A DNA stretch of 64,000 nt, taken from positions 62,001 to 126,000 of the forward strand of contig NZ_QKYV01000005.1 in assembly GCF_003253545.1 (NCBI RefSeq), in the 5' to 3' direction. The notes beneath the pieces were generated by a model that had not been told where the DNA came from, did no database searches, and worked only from the letters and a program-made list of their open reading frames with translations. The stretch is from Mesonia algae. Its GTDB lineage: Bacteria > Bacteroidota > Bacteroidia > Flavobacteriales > Flavobacteriaceae. Both the position numbers and the translations under genes were made by a program. This document shows positions 18,256 through 26,708 of this stretch, in pieces (positions within the stretch are counted from its first letter, which is position 1; each line of letters opens with the position of its first letter).

Positions 18256-19020
18256 TTAAATCTTAATGAAATTTAAAATAAATTCTCCAACACTATCTTT
18301 TTTATTTTCTAAAAATTTAATAAAAGCTGAACCGATGATAGCTCCGTGTGCATAAGACGTAGCTTGATTAAAGGTTTTTTTATTGCTAATTCCAAACCCT
18401 ACAATTTGCGGAGTTTTTAAATTCATATCTTTTACCTTTTTAAAGTAAGCTAGTTGCTCCTCACTAAAGTCATTTTTCCCTCCCGTAACACTTGCCGAAC
18501 TTACCATATAAATAAAGCCTTTAGAAGCTTCATCAATTTGCTTTATTCGCGCTGTAGATGTTTGGGGAGTTATTAGAAAAATATTTATAAGACCATAAGA
18601 CTCAAAAATGGTTTGATATTCATCTTGATAAACCTCTAAAGGAAGATCTGGTATTATTAATCCATCAATGCCCGTTTCTTGACATTTTTTGCAAAACTCC
18701 TCTACACCATATTGAAATATCGGATTAAAATATCCCATAATCACTAAAGGAATATTAACGCTTTCGCGGATACTTTTAAGTTGTGTAAAAAGTAAATCTG
18801 TAGTCATTCCATTTTTAAGCGCCTGAGTAGAACTAGCCTGAATGGTAGGACCGTCTGCTAAAGGGTCGCTAAATGGCAATCCTATTTCGATCATATCCAC
18901 ACCACTATTTTCTAAAGATTTAATAATAGAGGTGGTATCGTCTAATTGAGGAAAGCCTGCGGTAAAATATATGGAGAGAATTTTTTTATTCTCTTGTAAG
19001 CGTTTTTTAATTCTATTCAT
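18256..19020 (-). CDS. trpA: Tryptophan synthase alpha chain
   Basis: A 254-residue TIM-barrel subunit that cleaves indole-3-glycerol phosphate to indole and glyceraldehyde 3-phosphate. The catalytic acids are Glu45 and Asp56 in the block MIEIGLPFSDPLADGP. It is the last gene of trpEGDCFBA. Unlike the rest of the operon it is separated from trpB by an 89-base gap filled by an interspersed repeat. A copy of the GCTTYCGCGGA motif lies inside it (18758-18771). Confidence 0.97.
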   Translation of the reverse strand: MNRIKKRLQENKKILSIYFTAGFPQLDDTTSIIKSLENSGVDMIEIGLPFSDPLADGPTIQASSTQALKNGMTTDLLFTQLKSIRESVNIPLVIMGYFNPIFQYGVEEFCKKCQETGIDGLIIPDLPLEVYQDEYQTIFESYGLINIFLITPQTSTARIKQIDEASKGFIYMVSSASVTGGKNDFSEEQLAYFKKVKDMNLKTPQIVGFGISNKKTFNQATSYAHGAIIGSAFIKFLENKKDSVGEFILNFIKI

Positions 19021-19034
19021 GATTTATTTTTTTT

Positions 19035-19109
19035 GCGTTAGGGGTAGAAGCGGCATCCTTTTGAGTTGATAAACGAAAAAGATACAGCGTATAACCCGCC
19101 CGAACGCCC
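19035..19109 (-). repeat. Interspersed element GGGCGTT…TAACGC, copy 1 (trpB-trpA gap)
   Basis: This 75-bp element reads on the minus strand from GGGCGTTCGGGCGGG to GCTTCTACCCCTAACGC, with the inner blocks CTGTATCTTTTTC and AAAAGGATGCCGCTT. It shares both ends and both inner blocks with the element at 43619-43707. It begins at the base next to the trpB stop codon and occupies nearly all of the trpB-trpA spacer. It looks like a REP-like or palindromic intergenic element; no open frame or transposase is present. Confidence 0.75.
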
Positions 19110-20297
19110 TTAATATTTAAAATAATCTATATAGGTTTGTAAATCTTTATCGCCTCGACCAGATAAATTAATTACTACAATATCATCTTCTTTAAATGTT
19201 TTTTGTTCTAAAAGTGCCAAGGCGTGTGAGGTTTCGATAGCTGGTATTATCCCTTCTAATTTAGATAATTGTAATCCCGCTTTCATCGCATCCTCATCGG
19301 TAATAGCAACAAAATCGGCTCTTTTAGATTTAAACAAATGTGCGTGTAAAGGTCCCACACCTGGGTAATCTAAACCTGCAGAAATAGAATAAGGTTCGGT
19401 TATTTGTCCGTCTTTACTTTGCATAAGCAAGGTTTTACTCCCGTGAATAATTCCCGTTTTTCCTAAAATTGAGGTGGCTGCACTTTCACCAGAATCTACA
19501 CCTTTGCCTGCGGCTTCTACAGCGAGAAGTTTTACGTTTTCTTCTTCTAGGAAATGATAAAAAGCTCCTGCAGCATTACTGCCTCCGCCAACACAAGCGA
19601 TGACATAATCTGGATTTTCCTTTCCCTCAACTTCCAAAAGTTGCTTTTTTATTTCTTTAGAAATGATACTTTGCAGACGAGCAACTAAATCTGGATAAGG
19701 ATGAGGACCAACTACAGAGCCTATAATGTAATGCGTATCTGTAGGATTACTTATCCAATCTCTAATTGCTTCATTGGTAGCATCTTTTAATGTTTTACTT
19801 CCCGATTTTGCAGGTATAACTGTAGCGCCTAACATTTTCATGCGAGCAACATTTGGTGCTTGCCGTTCTATATCTATGGCTCCCATATAGATAACACAGG
19901 GTAAACCCATTAAGGCACAAACAGTAGCTGTGGCTACTCCATGCTGACCTGCTCCAGTTTCAGCAATAATTCTTTTTTTTCCTAAGCGTTTGGCTAATAA
20001 TATTTGCCCCACCGTATTATTCACTTTATGGGCTCCAGTATGACAAAGGTCCTCTCTTTTTAAATATACTTTAGTTCCATAAGTTTCGCTTAGACGTTTG
20101 GCATAATAAAGAGGAGTAGGGCGACCTACATATTGTTTCAACAAATCTTGAAACTCTTCTTGAAATTGATCGTCTTCAAGAATATTTAAGTATTGTTCTT
20201 TTAATTCGGTTAGATTGGGTTGTAGCATTTCGGGGACGAAAGCTCCTCCAAATTCGCCATAACACCCTTTTTCGTCTATATGATAAGAATTTTTCAT
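19110..20297 (-). CDS. trpB: Tryptophan synthase beta chain
   Basis: A 395-residue PLP-dependent subunit that condenses indole with serine to make tryptophan. Lys91 in [11 protein letters not shown] is the PLP lysine and GGGSNAAG is the phosphate-binding loop. Standard TrpB1 length. It overlaps trpF by 4 bases (ATGA type), so the two are coupled. Its stop abuts the repeat that separates it from trpA. Confidence 0.97.
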   Translation of the reverse strand: MKNSYHIDEKGCYGEFGGAFVPEMLQPNLTELKEQYLNILEDDQFQEEFQDLLKQYVGRPTPLYYAKRLSETYGTKVYLKREDLCHTGAHKVNNTVGQILLAKRLGKKRIIAETGAGQHGVATATVCALMGLPCVIYMGAIDIERQAPNVARMKMLGATVIPAKSGSKTLKDATNEAIRDWISNPTDTHYIIGSVVGPHPYPDLVARLQSIISKEIKKQLLEVEGKENPDYVIACVGGGSNAAGAFYHFLEEENVKLLAVEAAGKGVDSGESAATSILGKTGIIHGSKTLLMQSKDGQITEPYSISAGLDYPGVGPLHAHLFKSKRADFVAITDEDAMKAGLQLSKLEGIIPAIETSHALALLEQKTFKEDDIVVINLSGRGDKDLQTYIDYFKY

Positions 20298-20905
20298 TGC
20301 AATAAATCTTTAAACTGTTTTAATAAAACAATATTTTTAAATCCAGGAGCTATTTCAAATTTGCTATTTAAATCTACTCCCGCTAGAGGTAAAGAAGACT
20401 GTTCTATTTTTTTAATTTCTTGTATGTGTTCTATAGTAATTCCTCCACTTAAGAAAAATGGATGCTGGTAGGTATAATTCTGCAAAATACCCCAATTAAA
20501 AGTTACTCCGTTGCCACCATAGTTTTTTCCTTTAGTATCAAATAAAAAATATGTAGTAGCTTTTATGTAAGGAGCTAAAGTTTCAAAATCGAATTCTTCA
20601 TCTATAGAAAACGCCTTAATGACTTCTAAATTTTCATTTTTTAGTTTATCGCACAACTCAGCTGTTTCTTCTCCATGCAATTGAACCGCTTGTAAACCAA
20701 AAAGCTCAGCTTTTTCCATAATATGATCATAATCTTCGTTTACAAAAACTCCTGTTTTTTTAATTTCTTGCGATAAATTTTCAGGAATCTGTGTAATGTA
20801 ACGTGGAGAATTTTTATAAAAAATGAATCCCATATAATCAGGAGAAAGTGCTGCAACTTCTTTGATGTTTTCTGATTCTCTCATTCCGCAAATTTTAATT
20901 TTCAT
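20294..20905 (-). CDS. trpF: Phosphoribosylanthranilate isomerase
   Basis: A 203-residue TIM-barrel enzyme. The catalytic Cys6 is in KICGMRE, and the C-terminal Asp is in [10 protein letters not shown]; the FLSGGI phosphate loop is present. It isomerises phosphoribosyl-anthranilate to the carboxyphenylamino-deoxyribulose phosphate used by TrpC. It lies 10 bases after trpC and overlaps trpB by 4 bases. Confidence 0.96.
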   Translation of the reverse strand: MKIKICGMRESENIKEVAALSPDYMGFIFYKNSPRYITQIPENLSQEIKKTGVFVNEDYDHIMEKAELFGLQAVQLHGEETAELCDKLKNENLEVIKAFSIDEEFDFETLAPYIKATTYFLFDTKGKNYGGNGVTFNWGILQNYTYQHPFFLSGGITIEHIQEIKKIEQSSLPLAGVDLNSKFEIAPGFKNIVLLKQFKDLLQ

Positions 20906-20915
20906 AGCTATTTTT

Positions 20916-21719
20916 TTAGTGAATGAGTTGAGTAACTTCTTCTATAAATTTTTGTGCAGCATCTCCAGGGGTATTAGTTTTCATAAAATGTTCACCAATT
21001 AAAAAACCATTAAAGCCGGCTGCGTGTAATTTTTGTATCGCTTTCGCGGAATTAATACCGCTTTCTGAAATTTTTACTATGTCATTTGGGATGTGCTTAG
21101 CCAATAAAAGACTATTGTCAATATCTACTTCAAAAATTTTTAAGTTTCTATTATTTACTCCTATGAGTTGAACTGGAGCATCTAAATTCTGCTCTAATTC
21201 TTTTAAATTGTGTACCTCTAATAAAACTTCGAGGCCTAAATTCTTAGCTAAAGAACTAAGCGTAAACACCTGCTGTTGAGTTAATGCTGCAGCAATTAGT
21301 AAAATTGCATCGGCGCCATATGCTTTAGCTTCTAAAATTTGATATTCATCAATAATAAAATCCTTTCGTAAGAGAGGAAGCTGAGTGGTAGCTCTAGCAA
21401 GTAATAAATCCTCTAGAGAACCGCCAAAAAAACTATTATCTGTTAATATCGAACTTCCGCTAGCTCCTGCATTTTCATAACCTGCTAAGACATCTTGAAT
21501 ATGTAAAGACTGGTTAATACTTGCCTTAGAAGGAGACCTTCTTTTATGTTCTGCGATGATGCCAAAACCTAACGAATTATTTTTTATACGTTCACTAAGA
21601 GAAAAAGGTGCTCTTTTAAAAAGCTCACTTTTTTCTAATTGATGATTAGAGACTATGCTACTTTTTAAAGCGACTTCTCTTTCTTTTTGTGCAATTATTT
21701 TTTCTAAAATAGTTTTCAT
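20916..21719 (-). CDS. trpC: Indole-3-glycerol phosphate synthase
   Basis: A 267-residue TIM-barrel enzyme closing the indole ring. The signature IIAEHKRRSPSKA contains the catalytic Glu and Lys. LLRKDFIIDEYQI, LIGVNNRNL and the late SESGI block are all present. The ATG directly follows the trpD stop codon with no gap. A copy of the GCTTYCGCGGA motif lies inside it (21038-21051), encoding SAKA. It is a monofunctional enzyme, not fused to trpF. Confidence 0.97.
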   Translation of the reverse strand: MKTILEKIIAQKEREVALKSSIVSNHQLEKSELFKRAPFSLSERIKNNSLGFGIIAEHKRRSPSKASINQSLHIQDVLAGYENAGASGSSILTDNSFFGGSLEDLLLARATTQLPLLRKDFIIDEYQILEAKAYGADAILLIAAALTQQQVFTLSSLAKNLGLEVLLEVHNLKELEQNLDAPVQLIGVNNRNLKIFEVDIDNSLLLAKHIPNDIVKISESGINSAKAIQKLHAAGFNGFLIGEHFMKTNTPGDAAQKFIEEVTQLIH

Positions 21720-22712
21720 TTAAAGACTAATTTTTTGAAGTTGCTTTAAGGTTTCAAGAGCTTTTCCTGAAAGTAAGGATTCTTCAGCTAGAGCTAAGGC
21801 TTCTTCTATACCTATTTGTTTAGAAGTAGATATCGCTAAAGCGGAATTTGCAATAACCACTGCATTTTGAGCTGATGAACCTTTTCCGCTAAGGATATTA
21901 TAGAAAAGTTTTGTAGCTTCTTCTACCGAATTTCCTCCATATATTTCTTTAGCTTCAATTTTTTTAAACCCTAACTCTTGCGGACTTAAAACGGATTCCC
22001 TTTGATTAGTGTAAATTTTGGTATCTCCTGTTAACGAAACTTCATCATAACCATTTAGTGCATGTACAATGGTATATTTTTTTGAAGTATTTTGATAAAG
22101 ATAGTGATACATTCTTGCTAATTCTAGACTAAATACACCCACTACTTGCTTTGTAGGAAACGCAGGATTAACCATTGGACCTAACATATTAAAGAAGGTT
22201 TTTACAGCTAAATCTTTTCTAACAGGAGCCACAGCTTTCATCGCTGGGTGAAATAATGGAGCATGTAGTACACATAAATTCGTTTCTTCTATACAGCGTT
22301 GTAAAAAAGCCTCTTCATTAGAAAATTTGATCCCTAAAGATTCTAAAACATTACTGCTTCCACTTACAGAGGATACACTGTAATTACCGTGCTTAGCTAC
22401 CGGAATACCTGCTCCAGCGGTTATAAAAGAAGCAAGAGTAGAAATATTAAAAGTGTTTTTATGATCCCCGCCAGTACCACATAAATCTATGGGTTGGTAC
22501 GCAGATAAATCTATAGAAATACAGAGCTCTAACAACGCATCTCTAAAACCTTCTAATTCCTGAACTCTAATACTACGCATCATATAAGTAGTAAGAAATG
22601 CTGCAATTTGAGTAGTATTAAAATCCCCTTTAGAAATTTGAATAAGGCTTTCTTTGGCTTCTTCTTTACTTAAAATTTGGTGATGTGTTAATTTATTTAA
22701 AGTGTTTTTCAT
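21720..22712 (-). CDS. trpD: Anthranilate phosphoribosyltransferase
   Basis: A 330-residue enzyme that transfers phosphoribose from PRPP to anthranilate. The PRPP site DLCGTGGDHKNTFNIST and the KHGNYSVSSVSGSSNVLE segment (family KHGNR-S-S-GS) are intact, with Tyr replacing the usual Arg of KHGNR. It is a stand-alone TrpD, not fused to TrpG. It lies 9 bases after trpG and touches trpC. Confidence 0.96.
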   Translation of the reverse strand: MKNTLNKLTHHQILSKEEAKESLIQISKGDFNTTQIAAFLTTYMMRSIRVQELEGFRDALLELCISIDLSAYQPIDLCGTGGDHKNTFNISTLASFITAGAGIPVAKHGNYSVSSVSGSSNVLESLGIKFSNEEAFLQRCIEETNLCVLHAPLFHPAMKAVAPVRKDLAVKTFFNMLGPMVNPAFPTKQVVGVFSLELARMYHYLYQNTSKKYTIVHALNGYDEVSLTGDTKIYTNQRESVLSPQELGFKKIEAKEIYGGNSVEEATKLFYNILSGKGSSAQNAVVIANSALAISTSKQIGIEEALALAEESLLSGKALETLKQLQKISL

Positions 22713-22721
22713 GACATTTCT

Positions 22722-23288
22722 TTAAGCGTGGTTCACCCAGTTTTCTAATATTTTCTTTCCTAATGGAGTAAGTACAGATTCTGGATGAAATTGAACTGCA
22801 AAAACAGGAAAGTCACTATGTTTTATAGACATAATTTGTCCGTTTTCATCATAAGAGGTTGGGATGAGAGCATCAGGAAGTTGCTCCACCACCCAAGAAT
22901 GATAACGACCTACATCTAATTTCTTTGGTAGATCTTTAAATAAAACAGAATTTTCTTCTATTACTTCTATAGAAGTTGCCACGCCGTGATAAACCTTGTT
23001 GAGGTTAATAAGTTTACCTCCAAAAACTTCGGCTATGGCTTGCTGTCCAAGACATACACCTAACATAGGTTTGGAGTGACCGTAAGTTTTAATAATTTCT
23101 TTTAATAAACCTGCTTCATCGGGAATGCCTGGTCCTGGAGATAATAAAATTTTGTCGTATTCTTCTGCCTCTTCAAGGTAGAGCTCGTCATTCCGTTTAA
23201 CGGTAACTTGACAGTTGAGATCTTCTAAATAATGGACTAAATTATATACAAAACTGTCGTAATTATCTATGACTAAAATCTTTTTCAT
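22722..23288 (-). CDS. trpG: Anthranilate synthase component II (glutamine amidotransferase)
   Basis: A 188-residue class I glutamine amidotransferase. The catalytic Cys79 is in MLGVCLGQQAIAE, and the His and Glu of the triad are in AVQFHPESVLTP. It supplies ammonia to TrpE; in some bacteria the same subunit also serves PabB. It lies one base after trpE. Confidence 0.95.
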   Translation of the reverse strand: MKKILVIDNYDSFVYNLVHYLEDLNCQVTVKRNDELYLEEAEEYDKILLSPGPGIPDEAGLLKEIIKTYGHSKPMLGVCLGQQAIAEVFGGKLINLNKVYHGVATSIEVIEENSVLFKDLPKKLDVGRYHSWVVEQLPDALIPTSYDENGQIMSIKHSDFPVFAVQFHPESVLTPLGKKILENWVNHA

Positions 23289-23289
23289 A

Positions 23290-24684
23290 TTAAAGTTGTG
23301 TTGCGATATTTAAAGCTTTGGTAAGCGCACCTAATTTATGATATACTTCTTGCAATTCATTTTCTGGAGTAGAATCGGTTACAATTCCTGCTCCTGCTTG
23401 CCAATGTAGTTGATGGTCTTTACTTAAAAAGGTTCTTATCATAATGGCGTGATTAAAGTTTCCTTTAAAATCCATCACTCCAATTGCCCCAGCATAAAAG
23501 GTTCGGTTAACGGTTTCATATTTTTCTATAAGTTGGAGCGCTTTGTGTTTTGGTGCTCCGCTTAATGTCCCTGCAGGAAAAGTATCGGCTACTAATTGCA
23601 AACTAGGAATATCTTTTTTCTTTTTCCCTATCACTTTACTCACCAAATGAATAACGTGAGAAAAAAACTGAATTTTTCTGTAGGTTTCTACTTCAACTCC
23701 AGAAGTGTTTCTACTTAAATCGTTTCTGGCTAAATCGACCAACATTACATGTTCGCTATTTTCTTTAGGGTCTTTTGCTAGTTGTTGTGCTGCGGAGGCA
23801 TCCTTTTCATCATCTCCTGTACGTTTTATGGTTCCTGCGATAGGATGAATTTCTGCCATATCATCTTGTATGACTATTTGTGCTTCTGGAGAGCTACCAA
23901 ATATTTTAAAATTCCCATAATCAAAGTAGAATAAATAGGGAGAAGGATTAACGCTTCTTAAAGCTCGATATACATTAAAGTCGTCTCCCTTATATTTTTG
24001 AGAAAAACGTTTAGAAAGTACAAGTTGAAAAACATCCCCGCGTGCACAATGTTCTTTAGCTTTTAAGACATTATTGCGGTAGGTTTCATCATCTATATTA
24101 GAGGTGATTTCTCCATCAAGTTCAAAGTTAAATTCGGCAAAATCTTGAACAGTGATTAGGTTATAAAGTTCTTTTAAATTGTCTTCTTTTTGGTAAGTAT
24201 GAGAAAATAAATAAGCTTCATTGTTAAAATGATTAATAGCGATAATGTTTTGATAAACTGCATAATACATGTCTGGAATATCGAGCTTATTTTCTTTTTG
24301 CTGAATAGATACTTTTTCAAAATACCTCACTGCATCATAGCCTGTATAACCGAATAAGCCATTGTGAATAAAGGAGTAAGATTCATCTTGAGTTTGAAAC
24401 ATTTCCGCGAAAGCTTGAATTTCTTCCATTACGTTGACCTCTTTTGTAATAGGTTTTTCGGTTAACTTTCCATCTGGAAATTGCATATTAATCATTTCAT
24501 TTTTAACTTCTATAGAAGCAATAGGATTACAACAAATGTATGAGAAACTATTGTTATTGGCGTGGTAATCACTACTCTCTAATAGTAGACTGTGAGGGTA
24601 TTTGTCTCTTAATTTTAAATAAATACTCACCGGAGTGATGGTATCGGCAATAATTTTTTTGGAGGAAGTGGTTAACGTATACAT
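23290..24684 (-). CDS. trpE: Anthranilate synthase component I
   Basis: A 464-residue chorismate-utilising enzyme, first in tryptophan synthesis. The N-terminal LLESSD element typical of Trp feedback-inhibited TrpE is present, as are the C-terminal catalytic blocks ELVDLARND-like (VMLVDLARNDLSRN), PAGTLSGAPK and YAGAIGVMDF. It is the first structural gene after the leader/attenuator. A copy of the GCTTYCGCGGA motif lies inside it (24403-24416). Given the LLESS element it is probably TrpE rather than PabB. Confidence 0.96.
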   Translation of the reverse strand: MYTLTTSSKKIIADTITPVSIYLKLRDKYPHSLLLESSDYHANNNSFSYICCNPIASIEVKNEMINMQFPDGKLTEKPITKEVNVMEEIQAFAEMFQTQDESYSFIHNGLFGYTGYDAVRYFEKVSIQQKENKLDIPDMYYAVYQNIIAINHFNNEAYLFSHTYQKEDNLKELYNLITVQDFAEFNFELDGEITSNIDDETYRNNVLKAKEHCARGDVFQLVLSKRFSQKYKGDDFNVYRALRSVNPSPYLFYFDYGNFKIFGSSPEAQIVIQDDMAEIHPIAGTIKRTGDDEKDASAAQQLAKDPKENSEHVMLVDLARNDLSRNTSGVEVETYRKIQFFSHVIHLVSKVIGKKKKDIPSLQLVADTFPAGTLSGAPKHKALQLIEKYETVNRTFYAGAIGVMDFKGNFNHAIMIRTFLSKDHQLHWQAGAGIVTDSTPENELQEVYHKLGALTKALNIATQL

Positions 24685-24708
24685 AGTAAAATTTAAATTT
24701 AAAGCATG

Positions 24709-24742
24709 AAAAAAGGCTTGTCGTGAATGACAAGCCTTTTTT
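24709..24742 (-). terminator. trp operon attenuator (terminator between leader peptide and trpE)
   Basis: On the minus strand GGCTTGTC (24736-24729) pairs perfectly with GACAAGCC (24722-24715) around a 6-base loop, flanked by A-rich and T-rich runs. A 7-base stretch over the end of the leader peptide (GTCGTGA, plus 24774-24780) is complementary to the loop and the start of the descending arm (plus 24720-24726). It could compete with the hairpin when ribosomes stall at the Trp codons and leave this stretch free. Confidence 0.9.
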
Positions 24743-24773
24743 ATATAATAGATTATACAAACTAGTAGCTAGC

Positions 24774-24830
24774 TCACGACGTTTGACGTAAGTTATTCCA
24801 CCACCAAGTATGTACAGTTTTTGTAAACAT
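24774..24830 (-). CDS. trpL: trp leader peptide (18 residues, three consecutive Trp)
   Basis: The frame reads MFTKTVHTWWWNNLRQTS and stops. Trp codons 9-11 are at 24798-24806. It lies between the promoter and the attenuator, the standard arrangement for ribosome-mediated attenuation: with low charged tRNA-Trp the ribosome stalls at the three TGG codons. The stop codon lies inside the stretch able to pair with the terminator, so a ribosome reaching the stop would free the terminator. The ATG lies only 5 bases after the -7 box, so translation may start almost at the 5' end of the RNA. Confidence 0.9.
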   Translation of the reverse strand: MFTKTVHTWWWNNLRQTS

Positions 24831-24835
24831 GACTG

Positions 24836-24865
24836 CAAAGATAGAAACGTTTTGTTTCTCTACAA
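24836..24865 (-). promoter_or_regulatory. trp operon promoter
   Basis: Reading the minus strand, TTG (24865-24863) is followed after 19 bases by TATCTTTG (24843-24836), a full match to the Bacteroidota consensus TTG-N17-20-TAnnTTTG. The spacer contains a 6-base inverted repeat AGAAAC-N5-GTTTCT (plus 24843-24859), a possible operator or chance palindrome. Confidence 0.8.
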
Positions 24866-24873
24866 GAATTTAA

Positions 24874-25446
24874 TTAAAATTTAAGATTTACATCTAAGAT
24901 AAAATCATCATAAATCATATTGTCCCCCAAGTTATCAAAGAAACTTCCAGAACCATATTTTATTCCGAATTTAGTTCTATCGATTGTTAGTTTAGCTGTA
25001 GCTGAATTTTCCATCACATTCATATCAAAACTAGTAAGTTCTGTTTTGCCTTTTATGGTCATCTTGCCTGACACAGCATAAGTACTCCCTTTCTTAATCA
25101 CATTTGTAATGTTAAACATGGCTTTGGTATGATCTTTTACACCAAAAAAATCATCAGATTTTAAGTGACCTTCTAATTTTTGTTTTCCTTCTCCTTTAAG
25201 ATCGGTTACATTGATAGTTGTCATATCAATTATAAAACTTCCTCCAGTAAGTTTATTCTGTTCAAAATTTAGATAACCCTCTTGCAGTTGAATAGTGCCT
25301 GTATGAGAACCAGTTAATTTTTCTCCTGTCCAAGTGATTTTACTAGCTTGGGTATCCACTTTTTTAGTTTCTTTTTTTGTCGTTGTAAAAGCAACAGTAG
25401 CTAATACAATTATTGCAGCCGCTAGGCCTTTTAAGTTTTTTTTCAT
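24874..25446 (-). CDS. YceI family protein
   Basis: A 190-residue YceI-like lipocalin-fold protein with a signal peptide (hydrophobic residues ~7-21). Typical blocks are SKITWTGEKLTGSHTGTIQL, GHLKSDDFFGVKDHTKAMFNI and a C-terminal DDFILDVNLKF. YceI proteins bind isoprenoid-like molecules in the periplasm and are often linked to stress or respiration. It is the last gene of a marR-nitroreductase-yceI operon (8-base gap), so it is probably induced by whatever releases the MarR repressor. Confidence 0.9.
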   Translation of the reverse strand: MKKNLKGLAAAIIVLATVAFTTTKKETKKVDTQASKITWTGEKLTGSHTGTIQLQEGYLNFEQNKLTGGSFIIDMTTINVTDLKGEGKQKLEGHLKSDDFFGVKDHTKAMFNITNVIKKGSTYAVSGKMTIKGKTELTSFDMNVMENSATAKLTIDRTKFGIKYGSGSFFDNLGDNMIYDDFILDVNLKF

Positions 25447-25454
25447 GATTTCTG

Positions 25455-26087
25455 TTATATATTAATAAATAAATTTTCTTTAGATTTTCTTACTTTTTTG
25501 TTGTGTTGAGTTTCGTCTTTATCGCTTCTATATCCTATAGTAGCTATTACAGAAGCAGTTAAGCCTTTTTCCGTCAGGCCTAAAATTTCATTGTAAGCTT
25601 TAGCATCAAAACCCTCCATAGGACAAGCGTCTATTTTCATTGTAGCACAAGCACTTAAAAGATTTCCTAAGCCAATATAAGTTTGTTTAGCAGCCCAAAT
25701 AGCTTGTTGCTCTTCTGGTAATTGAAGAGTTGTTCCTTTAATGGTATCGCTATATCCTTTTAAACTTTCTAAATCAATTTCTCTAACAGCACTTATATTT
25801 TGCATAAATTCATCTACATCTTTTTCGGTTACGTTAGTGTAGCTAGCAAAAACAATTACTTGTGAAGCATCTGTAATTTGGGTCTGATTCCAAGAAGCAG
25901 CTTTTAATTTTTCTCTAATATCGGCATCTTCAATCACTAAAACTTTGTAAGGTTGAAGTCCGTAAGAAGAAGCACTTAAGCGTATTGCTTCTTTAATTTT
26001 TTCTAAGTCGTTTCCTTGTATTTTTTTGGTGCTATCAAATTTCTTTGTGGCATATCGCCAATTTAAATTCTCCAAGTATTTCTCCAT
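25455..26087 (-). CDS. NAD(P)H-dependent oxidoreductase, nitroreductase (NfsB-like) family
   Basis: A 210-residue FMN enzyme of the nitroreductase family. YATKKFD near the N-terminus and SASSYGLQPYKVLVIED bind FMN phosphate, and the C-terminal ATIGYRSDKDETQHNKKVRK block matches NfsB-like quinone or nitro reductases. It probably detoxifies quinones or similar electrophiles. It lies 15 bases after marR and 8 before yceI, consistent with an electrophile-inducible operon. Confidence 0.9.
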   Translation of the reverse strand: MEKYLENLNWRYATKKFDSTKKIQGNDLEKIKEAIRLSASSYGLQPYKVLVIEDADIREKLKAASWNQTQITDASQVIVFASYTNVTEKDVDEFMQNISAVREIDLESLKGYSDTIKGTTLQLPEEQQAIWAAKQTYIGLGNLLSACATMKIDACPMEGFDAKAYNEILGLTEKGLTASVIATIGYRSDKDETQHNKKVRKSKENLFINI

Positions 26088-26102
26088 AACTATTGTTTTG
26101 TT

Positions 26103-26555
26103 TTATTCTCTAAGTTTATTTAGTAATTGATTTAAAGTTTCTACTTCTTTAACTGAAAGATTTTTAGTGGATTTTTCTTCAGCTTCGGTAATGATAGGAT
26201 CTAACTCATCTAATAAAGACAAGCCTTTTTGTGTAATGGTGATTTCCACTTTTCTGCGATTATTTTCACATATAAAGCGTTCGGTTAATTTTTTTTCAAT
26301 CAGTTTATCCACTAATCGGGTAGTATTGCTCATTTTGTGAACCATTCTTTCTTGAATGGTTTGTAAATTGGCAGGTTTACCTTTTTGACCTCTTAAAATT
26401 CGCAACACATTAAACTGTTGCATAGAGATACCAAAAGATTTAACGCTTTCGGCTACTTCTACATTAAGATTAGAACTTGTAACCCATAAATTAATAATCA
26501 ATTCCTTTCTAGGACAAATAGGCTGACTTGATTTTATAAGTTCTTCAATATTCAT
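26103..26555 (-). CDS. MarR family transcriptional regulator
   Basis: A 150-residue winged-helix repressor. The recognition region is LQTIQERMVHKMSNTTRLVD and the wing is ERFICENNRRKVEITITQKG. Cys14 in QPICPRKE and Cys105-type position in FICENNRR could be redox or electrophile sensors, but that is a guess. It is the first gene of the operon with the oxidoreductase and YceI genes. Two near-identical palindromes cover its promoter and start region (26558-26584), so it very probably represses itself. Confidence 0.9.
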   Translation of the reverse strand: MNIEELIKSSQPICPRKELIINLWVTSSNLNVEVAESVKSFGISMQQFNVLRILRGQKGKPANLQTIQERMVHKMSNTTRLVDKLIEKKLTERFICENNRRKVEITITQKGLSLLDELDPIITEAEEKSTKNLSVKEVETLNQLLNKLRE

Positions 26556-26557
26556 AA

Positions 26558-26589
26558 TTGTATTTACAATTGTTGTATATACAAATGTA
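26558..26589 (-). promoter_or_regulatory. marR operon operator pair and -7 box
   Basis: Two tandem 12-bp palindromes, TTGTATTTACAA (26558-26569) and TTGTATATACAA (26573-26584), lie 15 bp apart. The second overlaps a minus-strand -7 box TACATTTG (plus 26582-26589). The first ends three bases from the ATG. This is the layout expected for an autorepressor covering -7 and the transcript start. Confidence 0.8.
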
Positions 26590-26677
26590 TAGTTTTAAAT
26601 AACTGTAAATCTAAAATTAGTGTTAAACTTTTTTTTAAGTTCGTATACTTGTACTGCGAGAATTAACTATAAAATAG

Positions 26678-26685
26678 TAAATTTG
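26678..26685 (+). promoter_or_regulatory. Putative -7 box (TAAATTTG) of the rhodanese operon
   Basis: A full TAnnTTTG match 23 bases before the first rhodanese gene. A TTG occurs upstream at 26649-26651, but the 26-base spacing is too long to count as -33. Confidence 0.5.
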
Positions 26686-26708
26686 TCATCTAATAAATTA
26701 ACATACCC

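Noticed and set aside
23790-23815. GGCATCCTTTT-like stretch in trpE resembling the inner block of the interspersed element
   Set aside because: Only about 11 bases match, the element termini are missing and the bases encode conserved TrpE residues.
24572-24838. 88-codon minus-strand frame through the trp leader region
   Set aside because: It covers the leader peptide, the attenuator and the start of trpE in another frame. The WWW leader peptide and hairpin explain the region better.
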